Origin: an uncultured Eubacteriales bacterium
GTDB lineage: Bacteria; Bacillota; Clostridia; Oscillospirales; Oscillospiraceae
Length of the DNA: 64,000 bases
Assembly (NCBI GenBank): GCA_902492005.1
Contig: CABUJV010000001.1
Location: forward strand, 70,281-134,280
Direction of reading: 5' to 3'
Positions within the stretch are counted from its first letter, which is position 1, and every line of letters begins with the position of its first letter. Below the pieces are notes generated by a model. That model was given only the letters and a program-made list of their open reading frames with translations. It had not been told where the DNA came from and made no database searches. Below, one piece after another: positions 41,165-48,687 of the stretch. The position numbers and the translations under genes were made by a program.

Positions 41165-42085
41165 TTAGAGCCTGCACAGCTCGGCGGCGGTCTGGGCGGC
41201 CAGCCGGGCGTTGTTGAAGACGAGCTGGATGTTGGAATCCAGGCTGTCTCCGCCGGTGAGGTCCTTGATGGTTGCCAGCAGGAAGGGGGTGGTGGCCTTG
41301 CCGTGGATGCCCTGCTCCTTGGCCATGGCCACGGCCTTTTCGATGGCGGCGCTGATGACCTCGTGGTCCATGGAGAACTCCTCGGGGATGGGGTTGGCGA
41401 CCAGCATGCCGCCCTTGAGGCCCATAACCTGGCTGGCGTGGAAGGCGGCGGCCAGCTCGGCGGGGGAGTCCAGCTCGTAGTCCACGGCGAAGCCGCTCCG
41501 GCGGGTATAGAAGGCGGGCAGCTCCTTGGTACCGTAGCCGATGACGGGGACGCCGTGGGTCTCCAGGTACTCCAGGGTCAGCCCCAGGTCCAGGATGGAC
41601 TTGGCGCCGGCGCACACCACCATGACGGGGGTCTGGGCCAGCTCCTCCAGGTCGGCGGAGATGTCCATGGTGGTCTCGGCGCCCCGGTGGACGCCGCCGA
41701 TGCCGCCGGTGGCAAAGACCCGGATGCCCGCCATGTGGGCGATGATCATGGTGGTGGTGACGGTGGTGGCGCCGTCCTCGCCCTGGGCCGCCAGCACCGC
41801 CAGGTCCCGGCGGCTGGCCTTGTTGACGGCCGGGCCCTTCTTGCCCAGGTACTCGATCTCGTCGTGGGAGAGACCGGCCTTCAGGCGGCCGCCCAGGATG
41901 GCGATGGTGGCGGGCACGGCGCCGTTGTCCCGGATGATGGACTCCACCTGGAGGGCGGTCTCCACGTTCTGGGGATAGGGCATGCCGTGGGAGATGATGG
42001 TGGACTCCAGGGCCACCACGGGCTTGCCGGCGGCGAGGGCGGCGGCCACCTCGGGGGAGACGTCCAGGTATTGGTTGAGAGACAT
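41165..42085 (-). CDS. psuG: Pseudouridine-5'-phosphate glycosidase
   Basis: A 306-residue protein starting ATG 42085 behind GGAGG, matching PsuG: ALESTIISHGMPYPQNVETA, PATIAILGGRLKAGL, VFATGGIGGVHRGAE and CAGAKSILDLGLTLEYLET. The enzyme splits pseudouridine 5'-phosphate into uracil and ribose 5-phosphate in a Mn2+-dependent reaction. It follows the kinase gene by 37 bases, so the pair forms a complete two-step pathway for salvaged pseudouridine. Confidence 0.95.
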   Translation of the reverse strand: MSLNQYLDVSPEVAAALAAGKPVVALESTIISHGMPYPQNVETALQVESIIRDNGAVPATIAILGGRLKAGLSHDEIEYLGKKGPAVNKASRRDLAVLAAQGEDGATTVTTTMIIAHMAGIRVFATGGIGGVHRGAETTMDISADLEELAQTPVMVVCAGAKSILDLGLTLEYLETHGVPVIGYGTKELPAFYTRRSGFAVDYELDSPAELAAAFHASQVMGLKGGMLVANPIPEEFSMDHEVISAAIEKAVAMAKEQGIHGKATTPFLLATIKDLTGGDSLDSNIQLVFNNARLAAQTAAELCRL

Positions 42086-42122
42086 AATAGTTACCTCCAA
42101 AAAAGTGTTGGTTGATATGGCG

Positions 42123-43205
42123 TTACAGACCGGCCCGGGCCTTAACGGCCTGGGCGCTGATGGCAGGATTGATGGTTTCCCTGCCCTCCATGGCGATGGC
42201 GGAGGCGGCCAGACCGGCCCGGGCGGCCTCCTCCAGCCCCAGCCCCTCCAGCCAGCCCCAGGCCAGGGCGGCCATGAAGGCGTCGCCGCAGCCGGTGGTG
42301 TTGACCATCTTGGCTCTCCCGCAGGGGACTTTGACCCGCCCGCCCCGGCAGTCGGCGGCGTACACTCCGTCGCCCCCCAGGGAGATGAACACCCGGTGAA
42401 GCCCGGTGGACAGCAGCGCGTCGGCGCAGCGGGCCAGGCTTTCGTCGTCGGTGATGGCCACGCCGGAGAGCAGCTCAGCCTCGATGCGGTTGGGCTTTAG
42501 GGTGTGGAGCCGGCCCAGGACCGGCTTGACCTTGACGGCCTTGGCGGTGGACACCGGGTCCACGAACACGGGGGCCTTGCAGTGCGAGCCGATCCAGGCC
42601 AGGGTGGGCTCGGGGATGTTGGCGTCGCAGATGACCAGCCGGGCGTGGTTCAGAAGCGTCTCCTTGCCGGCCAGGAATTGGGGGGTCAGGTGGTCGTAGA
42701 TCTCCATGTCGGACACGGCCAGCTCCATATCCCCCTTCTCGTCGGTGAGGAAGAGGTAGGTGGAGGTGGAAGCGCCGGGCATCTGCAGGCTGTGGGCCAG
42801 GTTGATGCCCAGCTCGATGCAGGAGGCGGTGATTTTCTGGGCGTACACGTCGTCCCCCAGGGCGGTGATCATGCGCACGTCCAGCCCCAGCAGGGCCATG
42901 TTGTGGGCAATGTTGCGGCCGACGCCACCCAGGCTCATGCGCACCCGGCCGGGGTTGGAGTCCTGCCGGACCAGGGGGGCCAGGGGGGTGCCGCCGATGT
43001 CCATGTTCACCCCGCCCACCACCACTACATAGGGGGCGGTGCGGACGATGTAGCCCTTGCCGTCGATGTAGCCCTTTTTCATCAGATTGGAGATGTGGAC
43101 GGCCACCGACGAGCGGGTGATGCCCGCCCGGTCGGCCAGTTCCTGCTGGGAGATAAGGGGGTTTTCCTGAATCCACTGGAGGATCTGGGCTTCCCGCTGG
43201 GTCAT
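42123..43205 (-). CDS. psuK: Pseudouridine kinase, PfkB family with N-terminal winged helix
   Basis: A 360-residue protein starting ATG 43205. The first 60 residues form a winged helix-turn-helix (EAQILQWIQENPLISQQELADRAGITRSSV). The rest is a PfkB ribokinase-like domain with NPGRVRMSLGGVGRNIAHN and NTTGCGDAFMAALAW, which holds the catalytic Asp. With psuG next to it, the substrate is very likely pseudouridine. The DNA-binding part suggests it represses its own operon; an inverted repeat lies at its promoter. Confidence 0.9.
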   Translation of the reverse strand: MTQREAQILQWIQENPLISQQELADRAGITRSSVAVHISNLMKKGYIDGKGYIVRTAPYVVVVGGVNMDIGGTPLAPLVRQDSNPGRVRMSLGGVGRNIAHNMALLGLDVRMITALGDDVYAQKITASCIELGINLAHSLQMPGASTSTYLFLTDEKGDMELAVSDMEIYDHLTPQFLAGKETLLNHARLVICDANIPEPTLAWIGSHCKAPVFVDPVSTAKAVKVKPVLGRLHTLKPNRIEAELLSGVAITDDESLARCADALLSTGLHRVFISLGGDGVYAADCRGGRVKVPCGRAKMVNTTGCGDAFMAALAWGWLEGLGLEEAARAGLAASAIAMEGRETINPAISAQAVKARAGL

Positions 43206-43234
43206 GGGGACCACTCCTAAACAAATGCTTATAC

Positions 43235-43254
43235 AACTAATCACATAATTAGTT
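43235..43254. promoter_or_regulatory. Operator-like palindrome at the psuKG promoter
   Basis: AACTAAT (43235-43241) and ATTAGTT (43248-43254) form an inverted repeat with six bases between. The minus-strand promoter TTGACT (43273-43278) and TAAACT (43251-43256), 16 bases apart, overlaps it. This is a good site for the PsuK winged helix. Confidence 0.65.
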
Positions 43255-43349
43255 TACCCGGTTTTTTCAAAAAGTCAAGGGTATTTTTGCCCGTGGGGAA
43301 CAAAAAACACGCGCACGCGTCTAACGGGCTAAAAAGGAGGTCTTTCGCT

Positions 43350-44228
43350 ATGAAAAAAACCATGCTGACGGCCCTGCTGCTGAGCCTTGCGCTGCTGGCG
43401 GGTTGCGCCGCCCCGGGGGCGGCTTCTCCCACTCCCACGCCGGAGCTGACAGAGTCCCCGGAGACCGCGGCCACGCTGGAGAACGACTGGGTGCTGACCC
43501 CCTGCCGCATCGTGGACGGGGCGGAGACCGGGGATCTGGTGCTGGCCGGCCTGGAGGACGGGTGCGTCTATACCCTCAGCGTCCGGGCGGTGAAGGCGGT
43601 GACCATGGACGGGGGCTCCTCGGGGGCCTCTGAACTGCGGGACGGCATGGTCATCGACGTGGGCCACAGCGGGATGATTCTGGAGACCTATCCCGCGCAA
43701 TTTGCCGACCCCTGGACCATTGGGGCGAACAGCGCCGGGCGGGACGACCGCTGCGGGCTCTATCTCCGGGTGCTGGAGGACCTCTGGGCGGTGGATCCGG
43801 GCCTCAATGAGGGCATCACCGAGCTGGGGGTGGACCTCAGCGCCGTCACCGGCCTGTCCGAAAGCGAGAAGGCCGCCGTGGCCTGGGTCTTCGGCAATGC
43901 GCATGGTCTGATGCCGGTGGAGGGCACGCTGGAGGAGCTGTGGGAGCAGGGGTATTTTACCCGGATGACGGAGCCGGCGGAGGGCTATGCCGACTCCCTG
44001 GCCCTCTACCACTGGGAGGACGGCTGCCACTTCTCCATCGACACCGACGAGGATGCGGTGTGGAGTCTGCCCATGCTCGCCGAGGGGGAGGAGTCCCCTG
44101 CCCTGACCGCCTTCAGCGCCCAGAAGTGGCGCTCCGGGCTGGGGGCCTACTTCTTCTCGGACTGCACCGCGGCCCAGGCCGGCGACGGGACCTGGACCTA
44201 CGCCGTGGGCAGCGAGGCCATTTCCTGA
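43350..44228 (+). CDS. Lipoprotein with two similar beta regions, unknown function
   Basis: A 292-residue lipoprotein from ATG 43350 behind AAAAGGAGG. The lipobox is LLAGC. A short PTPTPELTESPE linker is followed by a domain of about 110 residues that resembles DUF3221-like secreted domains (CRIVDGAETGDLVLAGLEDG) and a second acidic region. I cannot assign a function. It is monocistronic with its own terminator. Confidence 0.75.
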   Translation: MKKTMLTALLLSLALLAGCAAPGAASPTPTPELTESPETAATLENDWVLTPCRIVDGAETGDLVLAGLEDGCVYTLSVRAVKAVTMDGGSSGASELRDGMVIDVGHSGMILETYPAQFADPWTIGANSAGRDDRCGLYLRVLEDLWAVDPGLNEGITELGVDLSAVTGLSESEKAAVAWVFGNAHGLMPVEGTLEELWEQGYFTRMTEPAEGYADSLALYHWEDGCHFSIDTDEDAVWSLPMLAEGEESPALTAFSAQKWRSGLGAYFFSDCTAAQAGDGTWTYAVGSEAIS

Positions 44229-44247
44229 CCGAATATCCATAAAATAA

Positions 44248-44284
44248 GACCGTCTGTCCCGATTCGGTGGACAGACGGTCCTTT
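44248..44284 (+). terminator. Terminator of the lipoprotein gene
   Basis: A 12-bp stem (44248-44259 with 44269-44280) is followed by CTTTT. Confidence 0.85.
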
Positions 44285-44320
44285 TATGCCCTATACTGAA
44301 TGGGAAAGGAGGGCGAAGAC

Positions 44321-44773
44321 TTGAAGGTGGAAATAAAGATCGACCCGGCGTGCGCCGAGCCCACGGTCACCGTCACGGCCCCCGCCCTCACCGAGGAGGT
44401 CCGGGCCCTGGTCCGGAGCCTGGAGCCCCGAGGCCTGACGGGTTGGCAGGGGGAGGAGGCGATCCCCCTGGAGCCGGGGGACCTGCTGCGGTGCTACGCC
44501 GCCAACAAGGAGGTCTACGCCCAGAGCCCGGCGGGGGAGTATCTGGTGAAGCTGCGGCTCTACGAGCTGGAGGAGCGGCTGGACCCCGGGGCCTTCGTCC
44601 GCATCTCCCACTCGGAGATCGTGAATCTCAAGCAGGTGACCGCCCTGGACCTGTCCCTGGCGGGGACCATTAAGATGACGCTGGCGGGGGGCGCGGCGGT
44701 GTGCTGGGTCTCCCGGCGGTATGTGCCCAGGATCAGGCAGGCCCTGGGCCTGGGGAGGGGGAGAAGAGCATGA
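44321..44773 (+). CDS. LytTR-domain transcriptional regulator
   Basis: A 150-residue protein starting TTG 44321, seven bases after AAAGGAGGG. The C-terminal two thirds form a LytTR DNA-binding domain (LLRCYAANKEVYAQSP, FVRISHSEIVNLKQV, ISRRYVPRIRQAL-like end). There is no receiver domain. Small LytTR proteins next to DUF3021 membrane proteins are a common Firmicutes pair in which the regulator controls its own operon. A TATACT -10 lies at about 44292-44297. Its stop overlaps the next ATG. Confidence 0.9.
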   Translation: MKVEIKIDPACAEPTVTVTAPALTEEVRALVRSLEPRGLTGWQGEEAIPLEPGDLLRCYAANKEVYAQSPAGEYLVKLRLYELEERLDPGAFVRISHSEIVNLKQVTALDLSLAGTIKMTLAGGAAVCWVSRRYVPRIRQALGLGRGRRA

Positions 44774-45612
44774 CGGACCTCCAAAAACAGTGGATCAAGC
44801 GCATCCTCATCGGCGGGCTTGTGGGGCTTGCCCTCATGGCGGCGGCGGTGGTCTGCATCGGCAGCATTACCTGGTCCGGCGGCCGGCCGGACTACCGCCA
44901 TCTGCAGTGGGTCACCCACGGCGCAGCGGCCTTTTTCGGCTCCGAGGCCCTGGCCCTGGCGGCCCAGTGCGCCGTCACCTTCGCCCTGGGCGCGGCGGTG
45001 GGCTTGGCCACCCTGCCCTTTGACGGCTACGGCCCCGCCCTGGCCGCCCGGTCCCTGCTCCACTTTGCCGTTACGGGAGGGCTGGTGCTCCTGCTGGGCT
45101 GGCTGCTGGAGCTGGTCGGACCCAACCCGGCGGCCGTTCTGCTGATCCTGGGTCTCTATACCTTCCTCTATCTGGCGGTGTGGCTGGTGCGGTGGCTGGG
45201 CTGGCGGGCCGAGCTGGACGACCTGCGCTCCGCCCTGGGCCTGCCCGCGCCGCCGCCGTCCCCCCTCAACGGGCGGGAGAGCCTGCCCTATGCTCTGCTG
45301 TTGGCCGGCTTCTTCCTGCTGCTGCGCCCACTGGCGGAGGTGCTGGACGCCCCCGACGTGCCCCTGCTGCGGGCGCTGTTCCTGCCCTGGCTGGCCTACC
45401 CCTTCGTGGCCCTGCTGACGGGCTGGGCCTCCGGCCTGGCCCGGGGGCTGTGTCCCCTGGTGCCCCTGACCGCGTTTGTGAGCTTCCTGCCCAATCTGCT
45501 CTGGCCCCACGTGCCCTATGGCTGGCAGCAGGGGCTGGTCTACGCCCTGCTGGCCCTGGGGGCCAATCTGCTGGCCGCCGCGGTGCGGCCGCGCCGTGGG
45601 TGTTCTGGGTGA
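44770..45612 (+). CDS. DUF3021-like membrane protein, double length
   Basis: A 280-residue protein overlapping the LytTR gene as ATGA. The N-terminal half (four membrane helices, starting WIKRILIGGLVGLALMAAAVV) fits DUF3021, whose members are usually about 140 residues. The second half adds four or so further hydrophobic segments with no family I recognise. It may regulate LytTR activity at the membrane. Loss of a stop between two related genes or a fusion are possible origins. Confidence 0.75.
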   Translation: MTDLQKQWIKRILIGGLVGLALMAAAVVCIGSITWSGGRPDYRHLQWVTHGAAAFFGSEALALAAQCAVTFALGAAVGLATLPFDGYGPALAARSLLHFAVTGGLVLLLGWLLELVGPNPAAVLLILGLYTFLYLAVWLVRWLGWRAELDDLRSALGLPAPPPSPLNGRESLPYALLLAGFFLLLRPLAEVLDAPDVPLLRALFLPWLAYPFVALLTGWASGLARGLCPLVPLTAFVSFLPNLLWPHVPYGWQQGLVYALLALGANLLAAAVRPRRGCSG

Positions 45613-45669
45613 CGGCCCGGCGGTAAAACAAAGAAAGCGGGCCTACGGGCCATTCCTCCTCACAAACCC

Positions 45670-45698
45670 TTGTAAAATCCCGCAGGAGTCCTTATAAT
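45670..45698 (+). promoter_or_regulatory. Promoter of asnS
   Basis: TTGTAA (45670-45675) and TATAAT (45693-45698) are 17 bases apart, about 47 bases before asnS. No T-box leader fits in this short stretch. Confidence 0.8.
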
Positions 45699-45745
45699 AT
45701 AGGGGACTGTGGAACCGTACAACGACGTAGAGAGGAAGTAAACCC

Positions 45746-47140
45746 ATGGAACGCACAAAGATCGCCCAGATTTTTGCCGATCAGGAGCACTTCGGCGGCC
45801 GGGAGGTCCAGATCTCCGGCTGGGCCCGCACCATCCGAGACATGAAGACCTTCGGCTTCATCGAGCTTAACGACGGCTCCTGTTTCAAAAACCTCCAGGT
45901 GGTGATGGAGGCCGCCGCCCTGTCCAACTATAAGGAGATCGCCGGGCAGAACGTGGGCGCCGCCCTGACGGTGACCGGCACGGTGGTCCTGACCCCGGGG
46001 GCCAAGCAGCCCCTGGAGGTGAAGGCCGTGTCGATTGCGGTGGAGGGCCCCTCCGCCCCCGAGTACCCTTTGCAGAAGAAGCGCCACAGCGTGGAGTACC
46101 TGCGCACCATCCAGCATCTGCGGCCCCGGACCAACCTGCTTTCGGCCACCTTCCGGGTGCGGAGCGTGGCGGCCCACGCCATCCACACCTTCTTCCAGGA
46201 CCGGGGCTTCGTCTATGTCCACACCCCCATCATCACCGCCTCCGACTGCGAGGGCGCGGGCGAGATGTTCCGGGTGACCACCCTGGATCTGGACAACGTG
46301 CCCAAGACCGGAGACGGGGCCGTGGACTACAGCCAGGACTTCTTCGGCAAGCCGGCCAACCTGACGGTGTCCGGCCAGCTCAATGCCGAGAACTTTGCCA
46401 TGGCCTTCGGGGACGTGTATACCTTCGGCCCCACCTTCCGGGCCGAAAAGTCCAACACCACCCGCCACGCCGCCGAATTCTGGATGATCGAGCCGGAGAT
46501 GGCCTTCTGTGACCTGGCGGGGGACATGGACGTGGCCGAGGCCATGATCAAGTTCATCCTCAACACCGTGATGGAGAAGTGCCCCGACGAGATGGCCTTC
46601 TTCAACTCCTTCGTGGACAAGGGCCTGGTGGAGCGGCTGGAGCACGTGGCCTCCTCCGACTTCGGCCGGGTGAGCTACACCGAGGCCATTGAGCTGCTGA
46701 AGCGGTCAGGCCATAAATTCGACTATCCGGTGGACTGGGGCTGCGACCTCCAGACCGAGCACGAGCGGTACCTCACCGAGCAGGTCTTTCAAAAGCCGGT
46801 GTTCGTCACCGACTATCCCAAGGAGATCAAGGCCTTCTATATGCGCCTGAACGACGACGGCAGGACCGTGGCCGCCGCCGACTGCCTGGTGCCGGGCATC
46901 GGTGAGATTATCGGCGGGTCCCAGCGCGAGGAGCGGCTGGACGTCCTGGAGCGCCGCATCCGGGAGCTGGGTATGGACCCCCAGGGCTACTGGTGGTATC
47001 TGGACCTGCGCCGCTACGGCGGGTGCCGGCATGCGGGCTTCGGCCTGGGCTTCGAGCGCATGGTGATGTACCTCACCGGCGTGGGCAACATCCGCGACGT
47101 TCTGCCCCACCCGCGCACGGTGGGCAACGCGGAATTCTAA
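45746..47140 (+). CDS. asnS: Asparaginyl-tRNA synthetase
   Basis: A 464-residue class IIb synthetase. An N-terminal OB domain (REVQISGWARTIRDMKTFGFIELNDGS) binds the anticodon. The catalytic core has motif 2 FRAEKSNTTRHAAEFWMIE and motif 3 GFGLGFERMVMYLTG. Length and motifs match bacterial AsnRS. It charges tRNA-Asn; together with asnB upstream it secures asparagine use. It has its own promoter and a two-part terminator. Confidence 0.96.
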   Translation: MERTKIAQIFADQEHFGGREVQISGWARTIRDMKTFGFIELNDGSCFKNLQVVMEAAALSNYKEIAGQNVGAALTVTGTVVLTPGAKQPLEVKAVSIAVEGPSAPEYPLQKKRHSVEYLRTIQHLRPRTNLLSATFRVRSVAAHAIHTFFQDRGFVYVHTPIITASDCEGAGEMFRVTTLDLDNVPKTGDGAVDYSQDFFGKPANLTVSGQLNAENFAMAFGDVYTFGPTFRAEKSNTTRHAAEFWMIEPEMAFCDLAGDMDVAEAMIKFILNTVMEKCPDEMAFFNSFVDKGLVERLEHVASSDFGRVSYTEAIELLKRSGHKFDYPVDWGCDLQTEHERYLTEQVFQKPVFVTDYPKEIKAFYMRLNDDGRTVAAADCLVPGIGEIIGGSQREERLDVLERRIRELGMDPQGYWWYLDLRRYGGCRHAGFGLGFERMVMYLTGVGNIRDVLPHPRTVGNAEF

Positions 47141-47150
47141 AAATGGAATC

Positions 47151-47222
47151 AAAAAGCCGCCGCCCGGACCATTCCGGACGGCGGCTTTTTTTCGAGCTCC
47201 TGTCCCATGTCTGGGACTTTTT
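47151..47222 (+). terminator. Tandem terminators after asnS
   Basis: The first stem, 47151-47190, has AAAAAGCCGCCG and CGGCGGCTTTTT arms. A second, smaller stem at 47202-47207 with 47212-47217 is followed by T5. Confidence 0.88.
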
Positions 47223-47225
47223 ATA

Positions 47226-47311
47226 GAACAAAAGTTCGATAATTTTCCTTAGTTGTATTGACGCGGGCGGAAGAAAGGTGCTATGATGGGCATGAAATAG
47301 AACATAAGTTC
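47226..47311 (+). promoter_or_regulatory. Two LexA-like (SOS) boxes around a consensus promoter
   Basis: GAAC-N4-GTTC occurs at 47226-47237 and 47300-47311, centres 74 bases apart. Between them TTGACG (47258-47263) and TATGAT (47282-47287) are 18 bases apart on the plus strand, placing the second box at about +6 to +17. This is the Gram-positive LexA pattern. The only ORF directly downstream is a four-codon one. The rest of 47312-47471 shows no gene. Confidence 0.6.
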
Positions 47312-47471
47312 TATTGACGGCGGCTGGATCAGCGGTCTCTGCGGGCTTGAACCGGGCCATTGCGGCGGATGCGGCAAAGGCAATGGCGCCGGCCGGTCCA
47401 GAACGAAACAAGGCTCTGACGTGTGGGGTTCCTGCTTTCACTGTGGGATGGAAAGGGAGGTGAACGAGACA

Positions 47472-47506
47472 AAAAAAGTCGGAGCAAGCGATCAGCTTAC
47501 TCCGAC
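47472..47506 (-). terminator. Terminator of the tRNA operon
   Basis: On the minus strand a GTCGGAG/CTCCGAC stem with an inner AAGC/GCTT extension is followed by T7. Confidence 0.85.
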
Positions 47507-47507
47507 C

Positions 47508-47592
47508 TGGTGGAGGAGGGTGGATTCGAACCACCGAAGCGTTAAGCAGCAGATTTACAGTCTGTCCCCTTTGGCCACTCGGGAACTCCTCC
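47508..47592 (-). tRNA. tRNA-Tyr (anticodon GTA)
   Basis: The minus strand folds as a class II tRNA: acceptor GGAGGAG with CTCCTCC, anticodon loop with GTA, an extended variable arm, a GGTTCGAATCC T-loop and encoded CCA at 47508-47510. It is 15 bases from the operon terminator and follows tRNA-Thr. Confidence 0.95.
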
Positions 47593-47617
47593 ATGTTTCG
47601 TTCGCGTTCCGTGACGA

Positions 47618-47693
47618 TGGAGCTGGTGGACGGACTCGAACCCCCGACCTGCTGATTACAAATCAGCTGCTCTACCAACTGAGCTACACCAGC
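47618..47693 (-). tRNA. tRNA-Thr (anticodon TGT)
   Basis: The minus strand has acceptor GCTGGTG/CACCAGC, D arm TAGCTCAGTTGGTAGAGCA, anticodon stem GCTGA/TCAGC with loop TTTGTAA, and T loop GGTTCGAGTCC. CCA is encoded at 47618-47620. Confidence 0.95.
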
Positions 47694-47718
47694 ACTTAGC
47701 TCGTCCACAGCAACGGTT

Positions 47719-47747
47719 ATTTTACCAGAAAGGAGTTTGGTTGTCAA
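47719..47747 (-). promoter_or_regulatory. Promoter of the tRNA-Thr/tRNA-Tyr operon
   Basis: On the minus strand TTGACA (47742-47747) and TAAAAT (47719-47724) are 17 bases apart, about 25 bases before tRNA-Thr. Confidence 0.88.
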
Positions 47748-47980
47748 CCAGAAAAATCCGAAAATGCAGATTTTCTTTTGGGGAGGCAGTTACGAGGAAC
47801 GGGAGGATACGGACGGACCCGCTGCGGGATGTGCAGCGGGAGGCGCCGAGGGCGTGGTGCTGCCGGTGCGGCGGGGAGCTCTACCGCTGGGACCGGGCGG
47901 TGCCGACGGCGGCGGGGCCGCTGTGCGCCGGGTGCGCCTGGGAACGGAGACATAGGGAGGCATCAGAGAGAAAAGAATGA
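47741..47980 (+). CDS. Small zinc-ribbon-like protein, phage type
   Basis: A 79-residue basic protein with CCRCGGELYRWD and a later LCAGCA, i.e. two CxxC pairs that should bind zinc. TTG 47741 has AAAGGAG five bases upstream but overlaps the tRNA promoter; a later start is possible. It resembles small zinc proteins in phage-related operons of Clostridia. Its end overlaps the next gene as ATGA. A promoter directly upstream on this strand is not obvious. Confidence 0.6.
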   Translation: MSTRKIRKCRFSFGEAVTRNGRIRTDPLRDVQREAPRAWCCRCGGELYRWDRAVPTAAGPLCAGCAWERRHREASERKE

Positions 47981-48207
47981 CCCTGTTGGAATTATCAAGC
48001 GATTACCGGGCTCATGCCCAGGTCCTGAAGGGACGCATTCGGGAGCTGGAGGCCCGTTTTCCGGACTTGCCGGAGGAGGAGCGCTGCCGTATGACGGAGC
48101 GCATCCATATGCTCACCGCCATGTGGCGGGAGGCCAGGGACCTGGCCGTGCTGACCGAGCGGTATTACGAGAGGGGGTATCGCCGCAATGCCAGATACAC
48201 GTTATAG
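47977..48207 (+). CDS. Small helical protein, phage-related regulatory cluster
   Basis: A 76-residue protein coupled to the zinc-ribbon gene by an ATGA overlap. It is almost entirely helical and charged (AHAQVLKGRIRELEARFPDLPEEERCRMTERIHML), suggesting a coiled coil. It overlaps the following sigma-like gene by 20 bases. No function is known to me. Confidence 0.65.
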   Translation: MTLLELSSDYRAHAQVLKGRIRELEARFPDLPEEERCRMTERIHMLTAMWREARDLAVLTERYYERGYRRNARYTL

Positions 48208-48502
48208 GCGGGGGCGGGCCTACGCGGCGGATATGGCGGTCTACGCCCGCAGCATGGCCTCCGACAACAGCGCGCAGCTCGACCGGGTGAAGCGGAACCT
48301 GGTCCGGGCCCTCCGGGAGGACGTAACGGCCCGGCAGCGGGAATTCCTGCTGCTCTACTACGGCCAGGGCCTCAACATGCGGGAGATCGGGGAGAAGCTG
48401 GGGGTGGACAAGTCCACCGTCTCCCGGACCATCAAGCGTGGAGAGGCCCGGCTCCGGCGCTGCCTGCGCTACGGCGCAAAGGCGTTTTTGGAAGAGGAAT
48501 AG
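48188..48502 (+). CDS. Sigma-70 region-4-like regulator (Xpf-like)
   Basis: A 104-residue protein. The C-terminal half is a helix-turn-helix of the sigma region 4 type: LTARQREFLLLYYGQGLNMREIGEKLGVDKSTVSRTIKRGEARL (residues about 45-90, with VTARQ at its start). It lacks region 2. Small proteins of this kind, such as PBSX Xpf, switch on late phage genes. As the last gene of a zinc-ribbon/helical cluster, it might control a phage-like locus; whether it acts on the 1-12 kb block is unproven. Confidence 0.78.
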   Translation: MPDTRYRRGRAYAADMAVYARSMASDNSAQLDRVKRNLVRALREDVTARQREFLLLYYGQGLNMREIGEKLGVDKSTVSRTIKRGEARLRRCLRYGAKAFLEEE

Positions 48503-48508
48503 GGCTTT

Positions 48509-48544
48509 GCCCCCGGTCCGGACCGCCCGGACCGGGGGCTTTTT
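48509..48544 (+). terminator. Terminator of the sigma-like cluster
   Basis: A 13-bp stem (48509-48521 with 48527-48539) is followed by T5. Confidence 0.92.
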
Positions 48545-48611
48545 CGGGCCATTTTGCGGTTCAAACCGCATGTTCTGCCGATCAGAGTGCTGCCGGACTG
48601 GCCAGTTTTCG

Positions 48612-48640
48612 TTGTATTTTGACTCCGACTGTGGTACAAT
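48612..48640 (+). promoter_or_regulatory. Promoter of rpoN
   Basis: TTGTAT (48612-48617) and TACAAT (48635-48640) are 17 bases apart, about 48 bases upstream of rpoN. Confidence 0.7.
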
Positions 48641-48687
48641 CAGAAAGATAGAAAACAGTCTGAAACCTGTGGAATGGAGGAAGCGAC

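Noticed and set aside
45613..45745. T-box leader before asnS
   Set aside because: The space between the promoter and start is too short for a T-box and no AGGGUGGNACCGCG-like motif is seen.
47421..47699. 92-codon open frame through the tRNA genes
   Set aside because: It is antisense to both tRNAs and its sequence is explained by their conserved stems.
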